DNA of 64,000 nt from Bradyrhizobium sp. ISRA430 (GCF_029909975.1 NZ_CP094516.1:7046501-7110500), one strand, 5' to 3'; positions 34,365 through 43,983 are shown, counted from the stretch's first letter. Notes: generated from the sequence alone by a model not told the origin. Numbers and translations: made by a program.

Positions 34365-35603
34365 ATGCTCTCCTTTCCTGAAAAGAGCATCGGCGCTCTG
34401 ATCACGTTGTCCTTGGCGCAGGTCATTGGTTGGGGCACGATCAGCCTGCCGCCTATCATCGGCACGCAAATTGCTGCCGACCTGCACATGACGCTCCCGT
34501 CAGTGTTTGCTGGCACGTCGACGCTCTATGCTGCGATGGGATTGTGCTCGCCGTGCCTCGCTAAGCCGTTGATTCGGTTTGGCGCCCGGCCTGTGATGAT
34601 CGCCGGGACAGTTGTTGCAGCTTCCGGCTTTCTTCTATTGTCGATGGCGCAAGGGCTAAAGCTCTATTTTTCAGCCTGGACGGTGCTCGGTATTGCCTGC
34701 AGTGCATCGCTTTCGACAGCAGCTTACATCGCCGTGCATGAGATCGTTGGACGGGACGCCAGGCGCGCCATCAGTACGCTGATGCTGGCGACCGGTTTGT
34801 CCAGCAGCGCATTTTGGCCCATTACGTCGCTGATCACCAGTGCGGCGGACTGGCGCACAACGTGCCTAGTCTATGCGGGTTTGCTGCTCCTGGTTTCTAC
34901 CCCATTGTACGCGTTCGGTCTGCCCGGCCGCCGTTCGCAGGCACCCCGGCCGGCGTCCCAAGAAGTGGCGCCAATTCCTGATCCGATCCAACCAAGAGGC
35001 ACACTCTGCTTAATTATGGCGGCCAGCGGCTTGACCGTTGTCGTGACGTTTGGCTTAAGCACTGTGCTGATCGAAGTGTTGAAAGCTCAAGGGCTTCCGC
35101 CGTCACAGGCTGTCGCGTTAGCCTCCGCGCTTGGGATGGTTCAAGTGAGCGCTCGTGCGATTGATTTGATGAGCGGCGCACGCTGGGATGCCATCACAAC
35201 TGGCTTGGTTGCCGGCACAGTCCTGGCTTTGGCAATAGTGCTGTTGATGATCAGTGGCGGACAGTTTCTCGGCAGCGCCGCGTTCATGCTGCTCTATGGC
35301 ATGGGGAGCGGGGCGCTCACGGTCGTGCGCGCAACGATGCCGCTCGTCTTCTACGAGAGGGCCGATTTCACTAAGGCGTCCTCGCAAATCGCGTTGCCAC
35401 ACGATCTGATTTCAGCCGCCTCGCCTCCCATTCTCGCCGAGTTGCTGGTTCGGTTCGGTAGCGGCGCGGTGCTGGAAGTTACCTTGCTGTTCTCGTGCGG
35501 CGTGCTCGTGAGTCTGGCGTTGCTGCGCGGTCAGCGTCAACGTTTAGCAGTCGCGGCTGCACTGAAAACAGATGTGCAAAGACGCCATCGGGCCTGCGAA
35601 TAG
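34365..35603 (+). CDS. MFS transporter
   Basis: 412 residues with about twelve hydrophobic segments in two bundles separated by a polar loop near 200-215. It resembles MFS permeases that begin with a short N-terminal tail and LITLSLAQVIGWGTISLPP. It is an inner-membrane secondary transporter, and direction and substrate cannot be read. It lies immediately upstream of a decayed copy of the IclR/ABC operon. Its last codons run into the junction where the IclR-gene fragment starts near 35630, so its C-terminal tail may have been altered by that rearrangement. Confidence 0.85.
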   Translation: MLSFPEKSIGALITLSLAQVIGWGTISLPPIIGTQIAADLHMTLPSVFAGTSTLYAAMGLCSPCLAKPLIRFGARPVMIAGTVVAASGFLLLSMAQGLKLYFSAWTVLGIACSASLSTAAYIAVHEIVGRDARRAISTLMLATGLSSSAFWPITSLITSAADWRTTCLVYAGLLLLVSTPLYAFGLPGRRSQAPRPASQEVAPIPDPIQPRGTLCLIMAASGLTVVVTFGLSTVLIEVLKAQGLPPSQAVALASALGMVQVSARAIDLMSGARWDAITTGLVAGTVLALAIVLLMISGGQFLGSAAFMLLYGMGSGALTVVRATMPLVFYERADFTKASSQIALPHDLISAASPPILAELLVRFGSGAVLEVTLLFSCGVLVSLALLRGQRQRLAVAAALKTDVQRRHRACE

Positions 35604-35629
35604 CATGGAAAGAGGAGTCGGACTCATTC

Positions 35630-35700
35630 GCACCGAGAACTCTCAGCAAATTTAATGCGCGTTGCACGGTCGTAACCTCCCCGCCAGCTCTTGCGGTCGC
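35630..35700 (-). pseudogene. IclR-family regulator, 5' fragment (copy of the 16562-17389 gene)
   Basis: MQRALNLLRVLGA on the minus strand equals the start of the winged-helix domain of the intact IclR gene. The DNA from GAGAACTCTCAGC onward is nearly identical to 17303-17350. Upstream of this piece the frame is shifted, and downstream the sequence becomes the MFS gene. Only the first few dozen codons remain. Confidence 0.7.
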
Positions 35701-35749
35701 TTGGGGAGACGTCCTCCACTTGACAGGTCATCGTGTACCTGCCACGTTA

Positions 35750-35774
35750 TGCAATATCGTTGCATTATTTGCAA
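35750..35774. promoter_or_regulatory. Decayed-copy operator with three TGCAA/TTGCA half-sites
   Basis: TGCAA (35750-35754), TTGCA (35760-35764) and TGCAA (35770-35774) repeat the layout at 17440-17464 exactly, while the first spacer differs. Conservation of all three half-sites between copies supports their role as a binding site. If an amidase transcript still starts here, the site could remain functional. Confidence 0.5.
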
Positions 35775-35790
35775 CCCATAGGAGTTGTGA

Positions 35791-36001
35791 GTGTTGGGCG
35801 ATAAAGCGATGCGCTTAGAGCGACTTTGTAAACAGTAAGACGGCATGCAAGCGGTTTTGTCTCGTTTTTCGGACTAGGCGGATCCGGCAAAACGACGACG
35901 TTCATGATGATTGCAGGATTCGAAACACCGAGCACAGGCCAGATCTTCATCGGAACTCGACTGGCAACTGGGCTGAGGCGAAACGCTCAAACCAAGATTT
36001 A
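35791..36001 (+). pseudogene. ABC transporter ATPase, 5' fragment (copy of 17484-18665)
   Basis: The frame starts at GTG with RLERLCKQ, as in the intact gene, then meets TAA where the intact gene has a Tyr codon. Later pieces match the Walker A region (GSGKTTTF) and IAGFETPSTGQIFIGT, but about 60 bp between the early part and Walker A are deleted. The copy breaks off after a segment matching RRN near 36000. It is clearly non-functional. Confidence 0.75.
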
Positions 36002-36122
36002 GTTGAAAATCACGGAGCCGGGTTGGCGCTACCACCAGCTGCGGATCGCCGTGACGCCCCCTGGAATTTCACAGGGCCGCGTTGAGAACACCAGTCGGGT
36101 TCGTGAGTGAGGTATTCTTCAG

Positions 36123-37565
36123 ATGAGATTGAGCGAGTATGTCGATCATGATGCCACCGCTCTGGCGTCTCTTGTAACCGGTGGCGAACTTACGCCTTTG
36201 GAGTTGATGCGGCTGGCTCGGGAAGCGCATGATGAGGTCAATCCTCGCATCAATGCCATCATCGAATTCTATGAAGATGCCGACGCTGTTGCCGGCGCGG
36301 ACGGCGGCCTCTTTCATGGTGTACCTTTCCTCCGCAAGGATATCGGCGCCACCGAAGCTGGCCGCCTTCAGGAACAAGGGAGTCGTCTGTTCAAAGGCTA
36401 TCGCCCTCAGACCGACAGCCATTTTTTTCGTCGCGCCCGAAATGCAGGGCTCCGTACAATCGGCAGAACAACATGCCCGGAGCTTGGTACCTCAGGAATG
36501 AGCCAATCCGTTCTGAATGGCATTACCGGTAATCCATGGAATTTGGAACGATCGGCAGGTGGCTCGTCCTCTGGAGCCGCCGCGGCTGTTGCGGCCGGCA
36601 TCACTCCTATTGCACATGCCAGCGACAGCGGCGGGTCGATTCGCATTCCCGCCTCTTGGTGCGGCCTTGTCGGTCTGAACCCATCCCGCGGGCGTGTGTC
36701 TGGTGGGCCGAACGACCAAGACGCGCTGCTTGGCCTTAGCCGAATGTTTATTCTCTGTCGGACGGTGCGCGATATGGCCGCCGCATTGGACGTTTTTTCC
36801 GGTCCTTATCCCGGCGATCCATTTATCATTGTCCAGCCGAGCCGCCCCTATGTGGACGAGCTATTTCGACCTAGCCGCACTCTCCGGATCGGAGTCGCGC
36901 GAACCAAATGGGGAGGGATTGATGTCGAACTGGAGGTCCTTCAAGCAGTCGATAAAATCGCCGCGCTTCTGGAGGAAATGGGCCATCTGATTATGGAGAT
37001 CGATCCTCCATATGATCCCGACGAGAGGACGAGGATATCGCTGGGCAGCTACGCTCTTAATGCCAAATCACTTGAAGATGCGGCGCGGGCCATGGGCCGA
37101 ACAATCGACGCGGACAGCCTGGAACCGGTCAATCTCAAGCTTTATGAATATAGCCGTAACTCTCCACCTGCTTCCATGGGAGACCTACTTGAGGATATCC
37201 GAAGATTCCGGTTCCGCCTCGGCGAGGCGATTGATGCTTTCGATATTCTGCTGACGCCTACGATGCCCGTCGTTGCCCCGTCTCACGGAGGCATTTATTG
37301 TACCACAAATCCAACGGTTTCCGCGATGGAATTCATGGACGCGGATGCTGCGACCGCGATCTATGGGTACATGGGTGTGTTCAATATCACTGGGCATCCA
37401 TCGGTGTCGCTGCCGTTGGCCCATAGCACTAACGGTTTGCCAATCGGCCTTCAAATCGTCGGCCGTTTCGGTGACGAGGCAACCTTGGTGCGCATCTCGC
37501 GCGACCTGGAACAGGCATGCCCATGGCGCCACCGAACACCAAGCGTGCGAGCGGGGCGCAGCTAA
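36123..37565 (+). CDS. Amidase signature family hydrolase (second copy)
   Basis: 480 residues. Lysine of the triad lies in VPFLRKDIGA, the signature is SAGGSSSGAAAAVAAG, and the nucleophile region is DSGGSIRIPASWCG. It differs clearly from the amidase at 26033 and is closer in pattern to 6-aminohexanoate-cyclic-dimer-hydrolase-like members (RKDIGATEAGR, GTSGMSQS). It is the only complete gene in the decayed duplicate operon, flanked by an ABC ATPase fragment upstream and an M24 fragment downstream. The M24 gene of the intact operon has no such neighbour, so this arrangement may preserve an ancestral gene content. Confidence 0.88.
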   Translation: MRLSEYVDHDATALASLVTGGELTPLELMRLAREAHDEVNPRINAIIEFYEDADAVAGADGGLFHGVPFLRKDIGATEAGRLQEQGSRLFKGYRPQTDSHFFRRARNAGLRTIGRTTCPELGTSGMSQSVLNGITGNPWNLERSAGGSSSGAAAAVAAGITPIAHASDSGGSIRIPASWCGLVGLNPSRGRVSGGPNDQDALLGLSRMFILCRTVRDMAAALDVFSGPYPGDPFIIVQPSRPYVDELFRPSRTLRIGVARTKWGGIDVELEVLQAVDKIAALLEEMGHLIMEIDPPYDPDERTRISLGSYALNAKSLEDAARAMGRTIDADSLEPVNLKLYEYSRNSPPASMGDLLEDIRRFRFRLGEAIDAFDILLTPTMPVVAPSHGGIYCTTNPTVSAMEFMDADAATAIYGYMGVFNITGHPSVSLPLAHSTNGLPIGLQIVGRFGDEATLVRISRDLEQACPWRHRTPSVRAGRS

Positions 37566-37629
37566 CAACTGTCGCGGTGGTTTTCGCTCGGGACAACGCA
37601 TGACTGCTACGGTTGCAGCGCACTCGGGA

Positions 37630-37742
37630 AAAGACGGCCAAGCATACTGCCGCCCAACCAGCGAATTTCCTCTATCTGACAGGAGCTGGCTTTTGGTCCT
37701 TATCACGCTGTAGCGTTCCGAGTCACGGCGACCCGGTGCTGA
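37630..37742 (+). pseudogene. M24 hydrolase, N-terminal fragment (copy of 21618-22793)
   Basis: DNA here parallels 21714-21845: the GGCCAAGCATA, CTCTATCTGACAGGA, TATCACGCTGTAGC and CACGGCGACCCGGTGCTGA stretches recur in the same order with small deletions and frameshifts. It starts 65 bp after the amidase stop and ends abruptly. No frame reads through. Confidence 0.65.
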
Positions 37743-38199
37743 GATGCCGATGATTGCCCTCGGCGATTGCTGCTGCTCAGCGCTAGTCGGATCAACAATT
37801 ATGCGCCCCCAGCATAGTATGGAGCCTTGGCCCAAGAAACAAAACAAACTGACCCGCAATAACCTATAAGGGAGACTGGGCATCAGCTTCTTGAACCTTT
37901 TTCGGTCTCGGTCTCGGCTCGGCCTGCTCATTGCGGTTAGCGAGCGGACTCTCGAAGAACAACAAAGTCCAGCACTGGTCGATCTCTAGAAGTTGTTGAA
38001 ACGACGCTAGCCATCACCTTTCTAAGTTCGCGTGCGCGCACTAGATTCGGATTCAATGCAATGTCGGTGCGATGTCTCCTAGTTTGACGGTCTACCGCGT
38101 CATGGCCCATGACGGTGCGACAGGCGGGCCTTTGCGTGAGTTGTGTTTTCAAATGACCGGACTCTGGGGTGGGTCGCGCGATAGTTAGTCGTCGAGCCC

Positions 38200-38403
38200 G
38201 TGATCGGTCACCTGAAGAGCGACGGACATCTCGGCCGCTGCTACCTCAAGGGCCGCAAAGGCGATACCGCCAACGTCGTCCTAACCGCCGTTGGCCACAA
38301 TCTCCGCCTCGTCCTCGCCTGGCTGAGGCTTCTGCTGAGCCTAATCCTGAACGCTTTGATGCGGCTGCTTGCCGCCCAGGCCGCACTCAAATGCGCTTCT
38401 TAA
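38200..38403 (+). pseudogene. IS5-family transposase, C-terminal fragment
   Basis: The frame (MIGHLKSDGHLGRCYLKG, GDTANVVLTAVGHNLRLVLAWLRLLL) is the C-terminal end of IS5/IS1182-type transposases, where the GHMKxDxxLxRNxLKG and GAGHNLRxIL blocks surround the last catalytic residues. The N-terminal two thirds are absent. It directly precedes the end of the GlxA-type regulator gene. Confidence 0.7.
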
Positions 38404-38414
38404 CGGACGACTAG

Positions 38415-39377
38415 TTAAGGAGTACGCAGTCGGCGCTCTCTTTTTGGGGTCTTACCGAATAAGGTTACATAGGCGCGTGAAAAATGTGATGCGCTGGAAA
38501 AACCTGTGGCAAATGCGATCTCTGAAACGGAAAGCGGGCTCTGTTGCAGCAATCGCCGGGCGTGAGCCAGCCGCAGATTTCGATAGACCTCCGAGTATCC
38601 CGCATTCATATGTTCGGAGAAAAGGCGGTCGAGGTGGCGCTGGCTGACACCCGCATAGATGGCCATCTGCGCACGATCGAGCGGCTGCTCGATCGCGGCC
38701 TCCATCTTCTCCAGAACGTTCAGCAGGACGGGATGATTGACGTGGAAACGCTCCGCCGCCGAAGCGCGTTGGGGCGCGGCCGGCTCGGCCACCTGCGTGT
38801 GAAGATACCAGTCGCTGACCCGCCGGGCAAAATCGGCGCCCATTCGGTCGGCGATCAGCGCATGCATCATGTCGAGGGGCGCCACGCCGCCACCACACGT
38901 GATGCGGTTTCCGTCGAGCACGAAGCGAGCCTGTCTCGGAGCTAGACGAGGGAAGGCCTCGATGAGAGCCGCCGCGTGCTCCCAGTGAATAGTAAAATCC
39001 CGTCCATCGAGCAGTCCCGCTGCGGCCAGGATGTAAGGTCCGCCTGAAATTCCTCCCAAGCGCACCCCGCGTCGGGCCAACTGACGAAGAGCCGCATAAA
39101 GCGCGGGTGATCCCAAGGCCGAAGGATTTCCGCCCGCGCAGACGAAAATCGTGTGCAGCGGCGATCGATCGAGACGCTGGCAAGGGACAATGGCGCCCGA
39201 TGAACTCGCAACGGCTGCTCCATCGAGGGAAAGCGGCCTGACATCATAGAGAGACTGGCCCGCAAGCAGGTTGGCGGCGCGCAGGGGCTCGGTCGCGGAG
39301 GCATAGGACATCAGCGCGAAGCCGGGCAGCAACAGAAAACCTATGGTTTGCGTCAACCTGCTGCTTTGCTCGACCAT
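38415..39377 (-). CDS. GlxA-type (DJ-1/AraC) transcriptional regulator
   Basis: About 320 residues from the ATG at 39377. A longer frame to 39590 would overlap soxB and is rejected. The N-terminal DJ-1/class I amidotransferase-like domain (TIGFLLLPGFALMSYASATEPLRAANLL) is followed by a C-terminal AraC helix-turn-helix pair (MAIYAGVSQRHLDRLFSEHM and SEIAFATGFSSASHFSRAY). Members of this group control glycine betaine, carnitine and sarcosine use. It is divergent from soxB with an 87-bp gap containing an inverted repeat, so it very likely activates the sarcosine oxidase operon. Confidence 0.88.
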   Translation of the reverse strand: MVEQSSRLTQTIGFLLLPGFALMSYASATEPLRAANLLAGQSLYDVRPLSLDGAAVASSSGAIVPCQRLDRSPLHTIFVCAGGNPSALGSPALYAALRQLARRGVRLGGISGGPYILAAAGLLDGRDFTIHWEHAAALIEAFPRLAPRQARFVLDGNRITCGGGVAPLDMMHALIADRMGADFARRVSDWYLHTQVAEPAAPQRASAAERFHVNHPVLLNVLEKMEAAIEQPLDRAQMAIYAGVSQRHLDRLFSEHMNAGYSEVYRNLRLAHARRLLQQSPLSVSEIAFATGFSSASHFSRAYVTLFGKTPKRERRLRTP

Positions 39378-39412
39378 GGCTGCTGCGTGTCTTTTTGTGG
39401 CTCTTCTGTGAA

Positions 39413-39428
39413 ATTTTGACGACAAAAT
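39413..39428. promoter_or_regulatory. Inverted repeat in the regulator-soxB gap
   Basis: ATTTTG-ACGA-CAAAAT forms two 6-bp arms with a 4-bp spacer, midway between the divergent starts (35 bp from each gene). It is a candidate binding site for the GlxA-type regulator. AraC-family sites are often direct repeats, so this remains tentative. Confidence 0.4.
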
Positions 39429-39464
39429 GGTCGCTATACAAGGCCGAATGACGTGGAACACCCC

Positions 39465-40715
39465 ATGCGCTACACAGCCTTCTCCATCTTCCTGAACGGC
39501 CTTCGCGGCAATAAGACATGGAAACCTGCCTGGCGCGAACCGACGCCCAAACCGCACTACGACGTGATCATAGTAGGCGGTGGCGGGCATGGTCTCGCCA
39601 CCGCCTACTATCTCGCCAAGGAATTCGGGATCCGCAACGTCGCTGTTCTAGAGAAGAGCTATATCGGTTCGGGCAATGTTGGCCGCAACACGACGATCAT
39701 TCGCTCGAACTACCTGCTGCCCGGCAACAATCCGTTCTACGAGCTTTCCATGAAATTATGGGAAGGGCTAGAGCAGGACTTCAACTTCAACGCCATGGTC
39801 TCGCAGCGCGGCGTGTTGAATCTCTTCCATTCCGATGCCCAGCGCGACGCCTATACGCGGCGTGGCAATGCTATGCGGCTGCACGGCGTCGATGCCGACC
39901 TGCTGGACCGGACGCAGGTCAGGCAGATGCTTCCCTTCCTCGGCTTCGACAATGCGCGCTTTCCGATTCGCGGCGGCCTTATCCAGCGACGTGGCGGCAC
40001 GGTGCGCCATGATGGCGTCGCGTGGGGCTATGCCCGCGGCGCTGACGCGATGGGTGTCGATATCATCCAGGACTGCGAAGTGATCGCCATCCGCCGCGAA
40101 AATGGCAGGGTGACCGGTGTCGAAACCTCCAAGGGTCTTATCGGCTGCAGCAAACTCGCCGTTGCGGTCGCCGGCAATTCCTCTCAGGTGGCTGCGATGG
40201 CGGACATCAAACTGCCGATCGAAAGCCACGTGCTGCAGGCCTTCGTCTCGGAAGGTCTGAAGCCCTTCATCGATTGCGTCGTTACCTTCGGCGCCGGCCA
40301 TTTCTATGTCTCTCAATCCGACAAGGGCGGTCTTGTCTTCGGCGGCGACATCGACGGTTACAATTCGTATGCCCAACGCGGCAATCTCGCCAGCGTCGAG
40401 CACGTCATTGAGGCCGGCAAGGCGATGATCCCGGCTCTGTCGCGAGTCCGCGTGCTGCGTTCATGGGCTGGCATCATGGACATGAGCATGGATGGCACGC
40501 CGATCATCGACCGCACCCATATCGACAATCTCTACCTCAATGCCGGCTGGTGCTACGGCGGCTTCAAGGCGACACCCGCCTCCGGCTTCTGCTTCGCCCA
40601 TCTCATCGCCAGAAACGAACCGCACGCCGTGACGCGCGAAATGCGTCTCGACCGGTTCGAGCGCGGTTATCTGATCGACGAGAAGGGGCAGGGCGCCCAA
40701 CCCAATCTGCACTGA
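39465..40715 (+). CDS. soxB: Sarcosine oxidase beta subunit
   Basis: 416 residues from the ATG at 39465, giving the family N-terminus MRYTAFSIFLNGLRGNK. The FAD dinucleotide fold is YDVIIVGGGGHGLATAYYLA, followed by NVGRNTTIIRSNY. The histidine in VRHDGVAWGYARGAD fits the covalent FMN attachment site known for heterotetrameric sarcosine oxidase. This subunit demethylates sarcosine to glycine. It is the first gene of soxBDAG, divergent from the GlxA-type regulator. Confidence 0.95.
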   Translation: MRYTAFSIFLNGLRGNKTWKPAWREPTPKPHYDVIIVGGGGHGLATAYYLAKEFGIRNVAVLEKSYIGSGNVGRNTTIIRSNYLLPGNNPFYELSMKLWEGLEQDFNFNAMVSQRGVLNLFHSDAQRDAYTRRGNAMRLHGVDADLLDRTQVRQMLPFLGFDNARFPIRGGLIQRRGGTVRHDGVAWGYARGADAMGVDIIQDCEVIAIRRENGRVTGVETSKGLIGCSKLAVAVAGNSSQVAAMADIKLPIESHVLQAFVSEGLKPFIDCVVTFGAGHFYVSQSDKGGLVFGGDIDGYNSYAQRGNLASVEHVIEAGKAMIPALSRVRVLRSWAGIMDMSMDGTPIIDRTHIDNLYLNAGWCYGGFKATPASGFCFAHLIARNEPHAVTREMRLDRFERGYLIDEKGQGAQPNLH

Positions 40716-40738
40716 TTCGGGAAAACAAGGACACCGAA

Positions 40739-41011
40739 ATGGCAAGCCTCATCCCCTGCCCACATTGCGGGCAAAGGCCCAAGGAAGAATTCACTGTGAA
40801 GGGGGCGGCGCTCGCCCGTCCGGCTGCGGATGCCAGTCTCGAAGTGTGGTTCGACTACGTCTATCTGCGTGACAATCCACGCGGCCGCTACGACGAACAT
40901 TGGCATCACACGTCCGGCTGCCGCCGCTGGCTGATCGTGACGCGCAACACCGCAACCCATGAGATTGAAGACACGTGTGACTCCGCCGCTCGCGAGGAGA
41001 CGGGGCAATGA
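40739..41011 (+). CDS. soxD: Sarcosine oxidase delta subunit
   Basis: 90 residues. The zinc site is visible: CPHCG at the N-terminus (LIPCPHCGQRP) and histidines with a cysteine in DEHWHHTSGCRRW. This small subunit binds zinc in the heterotetramer. Its stop overlaps the soxA start (ATGA), implying coupled translation. The start at 40739 fits the family N-terminus; a longer frame from 40463 overlaps soxB and is rejected. Confidence 0.93.
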   Translation: MASLIPCPHCGQRPKEEFTVKGAALARPAADASLEVWFDYVYLRDNPRGRYDEHWHHTSGCRRWLIVTRNTATHEIEDTCDSAAREETGQ

Positions 41012-43977
41012 CGTCCTATCGTCTCAAGACGGGCGGCCTCATCGATCGCTCGAAGCCGTTATCTTTCACTTTCGACGGCAAGCGCATGACCGGAGTCGAA
41101 GGCGACAGCCTTGCCTCGGCTCTGCTTGCCAACGGCCATATGCTGATGGGCCGATCGTTCAAGTATCACCGGCCGCGCGGCGTGCTTACGGCTGGCGCAT
41201 CCGAACCCAATGCGCTGATGACCATTGGCCGGGGCGGGCGTACGGAGCCCAATACCCGCGCCACTATGCAGGAATTGTACGAGGGCCTTGTCGCGCAAAG
41301 CCAGAACCGCTGGCCTTCGCTTAACGTAGACGTCGGTTCGTTAAATAGTCTGCTGTCGCCTTTCCTGTCCGCCGGCTTCTACTACAAGACTTTCATGTGG
41401 CCAGCAGGCCTTTGGGAGAAGCTCTACGAGCCGTTCATCCGCCGGGCCGCCGGCCTCGGCAAGGCGACCTACGAGGCTGATCCTGACCGCTACGAAAAGT
41501 GCTGGGCCCACTGCGACCTGCTGGTCGTCGGCGGCGGCGCCACCGGCCTTGCCGCAGCGCTGACCGCCGGCCGTGTCGGCGCTCGCGTCATCCTCGTCGA
41601 CGAGAATGCGATGATCGGCGGCGGGCTTCTATCCGAAACCGCGACAATTGGCGGCCTGTCGGCAGTCGAATTCGCCAGCCAAGCGTTCGCCGAACTCGAA
41701 CGCCTTCCCAAGGTTCGGCTTCTCTCCCGCACGACAGCCTTCGGCTGGTATGACGGCAACGTGTTCGGGGCCGTTGAGCGGGTCCAGAAGAACGTTCGCG
41801 AGCCGCGCAGCGAGGTGCCAGTCGAGCGGCTGTGGCGCATCGTGGCAAAGCAGGCCATTCTCGCCACAGGCGCCGAGGAACGCCCGCTGGTGTTCGGCGG
41901 CAACGACATTCCCGGCGTGATGATGGCAAGCGCTATGCGCGCCTATCTCAACCGCTATGGCATTGCCCCGGGCAAGTCGGTCGCAATCGTCACGACAAAC
42001 GACAGCGGCTACGCATTGGCCCGGGATCTCGAAAAGACTGGCGTGCGGCTTGCAGCCATCGTCGAAAGCCGCCCTGGCGGCGCTACAGCAGGCGTGTATG
42101 GAGGGTCGGCTCGCATCATAAACGGCGGCTTCGTCCCTGACGCCGAAGGTGGTCAGGCACTCTCTTCCATTACAATCGTCCAGGACGGCCGGAAGGAAAA
42201 GCTGGCCGTCGACGCACTCGCTATGTCGGGCGGCTTTAGCCCCGTCATCCATCTCGCTTACCATCGCGGCGGTAGGCCGGAATGGTCGGATGCTGAAGCT
42301 GCTTTCGTGGCGCGGGAGGATCACAAGGGGCTTTCGTTGGCCGGTGCCGCTGCCAAGTCAAGCGGTCTTGCCGGCTGCCTGGAGGCCGGAGCCGGGAAGG
42401 CCGCCGCGCTGCTAGGCAAGCTCGAGATGAAGGCGGAGCCCGCCACGTTCGGCGCGGTCGAAGGCGACATCGTCGCGCCACCTGCAAAGCCGGTCTGGAT
42501 TATTCCCGGCATAAAGGGCAAGGCCTTCATCGATTTCCAGAACGACGTCCATCACAAGGATATCGGCCTTGCGGTTCGCGAAGGCTATGGTCACGTGGAG
42601 CTTGCCAAGCGCTACACCACCAACGGGATGGCGACGGACCAGGGCAAGCTTTCCAACGTCAACGCGATTGGCCTTCTAGCCGAGGCGCGGGGCGTATCTC
42701 CGGGCGAGGTTGGCACCACCACCTTCCGCCCGTTCTATACTCCGGTTTCCTTCGGGGCGCTCGCCGGCATCTCGCACGGCAAGCATTTCCAGCCGGTGCG
42801 CAAGTCCCCGTTGCACAATTGGGCAGCGAAGAACGGGGCGACTTTCGTCGAGACGGGTCTCTGGTATCGTTCCGCCTGGTTCCCGCTTGCCGGCGAAAAG
42901 ACCTGGCGCGAAAGCGTCGACCGTGAAGCGAGGAACGTACGCATCAATGCGGGCCTTTGCGACGTCTCGATGCTGGGCAAGATCGAAATCACCGGCAAGG
43001 ATGCCGCGGAATTCCTCGATCGCGTTTATTGCAACCCCTTCAAAAAGTTGCCCGTCGGCAAGGCGCGTTACGGCCTAATGCTGCGCGAGGATGGCTTCAT
43101 TTACGACGATGGCACCACCAGCCGCCTCGAAGACGAACGCTTCTTCATGACGACCACGACCGCCCTTGCGGCGGGCGTGATGAATCATTTGGAATTCTGC
43201 GCACAAGCGCTATGGCCGGAGCTCGACGTGCGGCTTGCCTCCGTGACCGACCAGTGGGCCCAGATGGCAATCGCCGGGCCAAAGTCGCGCCTTATTCTGC
43301 AGAAGATCGTCGACGAGGATATTTCCAATGAAGCGTTCACCTTCCTTGCCGCCAAAGAAGTCTCGTTGTGTGGTGGCAGGCTTTCGGGCCGACTCTTCCG
43401 CATTTCCTTCTCTGGCGAACTGGCCTACGAACTGGCGGTTCCCGCCGGCTACGGCGAGGCCATGGCCGATGCGCTGATGGAAGCCGGCAAGGAGCGCGGC
43501 ATCTGCGCCTATGGGGTGGAAGCGCTCTCGGTGTTGCGCATCGAGAAGGGCCATGTCACGCATAATGAGATCAACGGGACGGTCGTGCCGGCCGATCTCG
43601 GCTTCGGCAAGATGGTCTCAGCCACGAAGGCGGACTTCATCGGAAAACGGATGCTCGAACGCGAGGGTCTCCAGGACCCGAACCGGCATCAACTCGTCGG
43701 CGTCGTGCCGCTGGAGTTCGAGACTTCCTTCCGCAGCGGTTCACACATTCTCGAAAAGGGTGCGGCGGCCACGCTCGAGAACGATCAAGGCTATGTAAGC
43801 TCAAGCTGCTACTCACCGCATGTCGGATCCACGATCGGCCTAGCGCTCGTTAGGCGCGGCTCGTCTCGTCATGGCGAGGAAGTGCAGGTGTGGAACGGCC
43901 TTCGCAACGAATACACGGCGGGCCGCCTCTGTCACCCCGTGTTCGTCGATCCCGCCAACGAAAAGCTGAAAGTCTGA
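41008..43977 (+). CDS. soxA: Sarcosine oxidase alpha subunit
   Basis: 989 residues, full length. An N-terminal ferredoxin-like segment has the typical GRSFKYHRPRGVLTAG, and an NAD-binding fold is centred on DLLVVGGGATGLAAAL (from residue 170). A C-terminal GcvT-like aminomethyltransferase domain starts near 620 (INAGLCDVSMLGKIEITG, KARYGLMLREDGFIYDDG). The last domain passes the one-carbon unit to tetrahydrofolate as 5,10-methylene-THF. The next genes, purU and folD, process that unit. Confidence 0.95.
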   Translation: MTSYRLKTGGLIDRSKPLSFTFDGKRMTGVEGDSLASALLANGHMLMGRSFKYHRPRGVLTAGASEPNALMTIGRGGRTEPNTRATMQELYEGLVAQSQNRWPSLNVDVGSLNSLLSPFLSAGFYYKTFMWPAGLWEKLYEPFIRRAAGLGKATYEADPDRYEKCWAHCDLLVVGGGATGLAAALTAGRVGARVILVDENAMIGGGLLSETATIGGLSAVEFASQAFAELERLPKVRLLSRTTAFGWYDGNVFGAVERVQKNVREPRSEVPVERLWRIVAKQAILATGAEERPLVFGGNDIPGVMMASAMRAYLNRYGIAPGKSVAIVTTNDSGYALARDLEKTGVRLAAIVESRPGGATAGVYGGSARIINGGFVPDAEGGQALSSITIVQDGRKEKLAVDALAMSGGFSPVIHLAYHRGGRPEWSDAEAAFVAREDHKGLSLAGAAAKSSGLAGCLEAGAGKAAALLGKLEMKAEPATFGAVEGDIVAPPAKPVWIIPGIKGKAFIDFQNDVHHKDIGLAVREGYGHVELAKRYTTNGMATDQGKLSNVNAIGLLAEARGVSPGEVGTTTFRPFYTPVSFGALAGISHGKHFQPVRKSPLHNWAAKNGATFVETGLWYRSAWFPLAGEKTWRESVDREARNVRINAGLCDVSMLGKIEITGKDAAEFLDRVYCNPFKKLPVGKARYGLMLREDGFIYDDGTTSRLEDERFFMTTTTALAAGVMNHLEFCAQALWPELDVRLASVTDQWAQMAIAGPKSRLILQKIVDEDISNEAFTFLAAKEVSLCGGRLSGRLFRISFSGELAYELAVPAGYGEAMADALMEAGKERGICAYGVEALSVLRIEKGHVTHNEINGTVVPADLGFGKMVSATKADFIGKRMLEREGLQDPNRHQLVGVVPLEFETSFRSGSHILEKGAAATLENDQGYVSSSCYSPHVGSTIGLALVRRGSSRHGEEVQVWNGLRNEYTAGRLCHPVFVDPANEKLKV

Positions 43978-43983
43978 GGTCAG

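Noticed and set aside
39768..40403. 211-codon minus-strand frame within soxB
   Set aside because: soxB is unmistakable on the plus strand. The minus frame has no domain.
27929..43980. Recurrent TCTGAGGTC motif (about 27970, 31046, 43972 and complements at 27929, 8462) as a regulatory site
   Set aside because: Two of the hits lie at gene ends, where a TGA stop and a G-rich ribosome site create the word. Positions show no consistent relation to promoters.
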